This document shows, piece after piece, positions 54,653 through 54,714 of a stretch of DNA of 54,714 bases. How positions within the stretch are numbered: position 1 is the stretch's first letter; each line of letters opens with the position of its first letter. A model generated the notes under the pieces. The model was not told where the DNA came from, searched no databases, and saw nothing but the letters and a program-made list of their open reading frames with translations. Position numbers and translations under genes: made by a program. Source of the stretch: Akkermansia muciniphila. Its GTDB lineage: Bacteria; Verrucomicrobiota; Verrucomicrobiia; Limisphaerales; UBA9464. The stretch is from assembly GCA_945861565.1 (NCBI GenBank), contig CAMAUY010000026.1, positions 1 through 54,714 on the forward strand, read 5' to 3'.

Positions 54653-54714
54653 ATGTCCCACTCTCCTGCAGAATCGGTCCCCCTGCCCGTAATTCTCCTC
54701 ACCGGCTTTCTCGG
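54653..54714 (+). CDS. CobW/YjiA-type GTPase, 5' part only
   Basis: Only the first 20 codons are present, cut by the window edge. After a short leader comes PLPVILLTGFLG, the beginning of the CobW/COG0523 family Walker A (normally GFLGSGKTT), a metal-chaperone G3E GTPase. It lies 34 bp after glnD on the same strand. Confidence 0.7.
   Translation, partial: MSHSPAESVPLPVILLTGFL

Noticed and set aside
1-54714. tRNA, rRNA, CRISPR arrays, transposases, phage genes
   Set aside because: Looked for by eye on both strands; no tRNA-like cloverleaf, no direct-repeat/spacer series and no transposase or integrase motif was seen.

Overview
The window looks like a chromosomal segment of a Verrucomicrobiota bacterium, probably of the Pedosphaera/Limisphaerales type, with some reserve because the assignment rests on gene content alone. 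The markers are two separate DUF1549/DUF1553 + DUF1501 gene pairs (one carrying a planctomycete-type cytochrome c domain), a DUF6797/cytochrome c protein, Tat-exported Gfo/Idh/MocA and hydrolase proteins, a lamin-tail protein, a GFTLIE-type prepilin remnant and a large Prc protease. Base composition is GC-rich and fairly even. I see no tRNA, rRNA, CRISPR array, phage or transposase.

Layout: 286-2314 PilT ATPase plus a cyclic-nucleotide-binding/GAF protein. 2703-6953 first DUF1549/DUF1501 pair. 7150-9773 an atypical SDR, a DapA-family aldolase and a GNAT acetyltransferase. 9796-16018 a tightly coupled run: 37-codon prepilin remnant, Tat-exported alpha/beta hydrolase, DUF6797-cytochrome c protein, MFS transporter. 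16289-18142 duplicated-domain lipoprotein and a formylglycine-generating enzyme with both active-site cysteines. 18152-21229 (minus) trpE and rhaB. 21230-21568 repeat-bearing intergenic DNA. 21569-23323 lamin-tail protein. 23344-24986 (minus) nitroreductase and MDR oxidoreductase with a 4-bp overlap. 25065-26279 thiH. 26389-28527 (minus) exbB-exbD-tonB plus a membrane zinc-ribbon protein. 28657-32370 orphan ABC ATPase and Prc protease. 32538-36119 (minus) YyaL-type thioredoxin protein and Gfo/Idh/MocA oxidoreductase. 36182-36973 5'-truncated sorbosone-dehydrogenase-like remnant. 37079-40886 second DUF1549/DUF1501 pair. 40965-44724 (minus) PQQ-type propeller, sugar ABC permease and binding protein. 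44908-46607 (minus) small conserved-looking protein and aldehyde dehydrogenase. 46717-51778 (minus) ECF sigma factor, membrane anti-sigma-like protein, DUF3106-like protein, ABC exporter ATPase and permease. 51856-54618 glnD. 54653-end the start of a CobW-type GTPase.

How parts fit: much of the window concerns secreted carbohydrate handling (hydrolase, DUF1501/DUF1549 systems, propellers, sugar ABC parts, rhamnulokinase, MFS carrier), mixed with housekeeping (trpE, thiH, glnD, prc). The strongest oddities are an ExbB/ExbD motor that appears to lack the membrane Asp of ExbD and the TM3 Thr of ExbB; an RbsC-like permease with an extra ~115-residue extracytoplasmic domain and no ATPase gene beside it; a prepilin N-terminus reduced to a translationally coupled leader-like mini-gene; an SDR without its catalytic Lys next to a DapA-like aldolase; an aldehyde dehydrogenase lacking the general-base Glu; and several sigma70-like promoters whose -10 box lies only 6-10 nt before the start codon, which predicts leaderless mRNAs.
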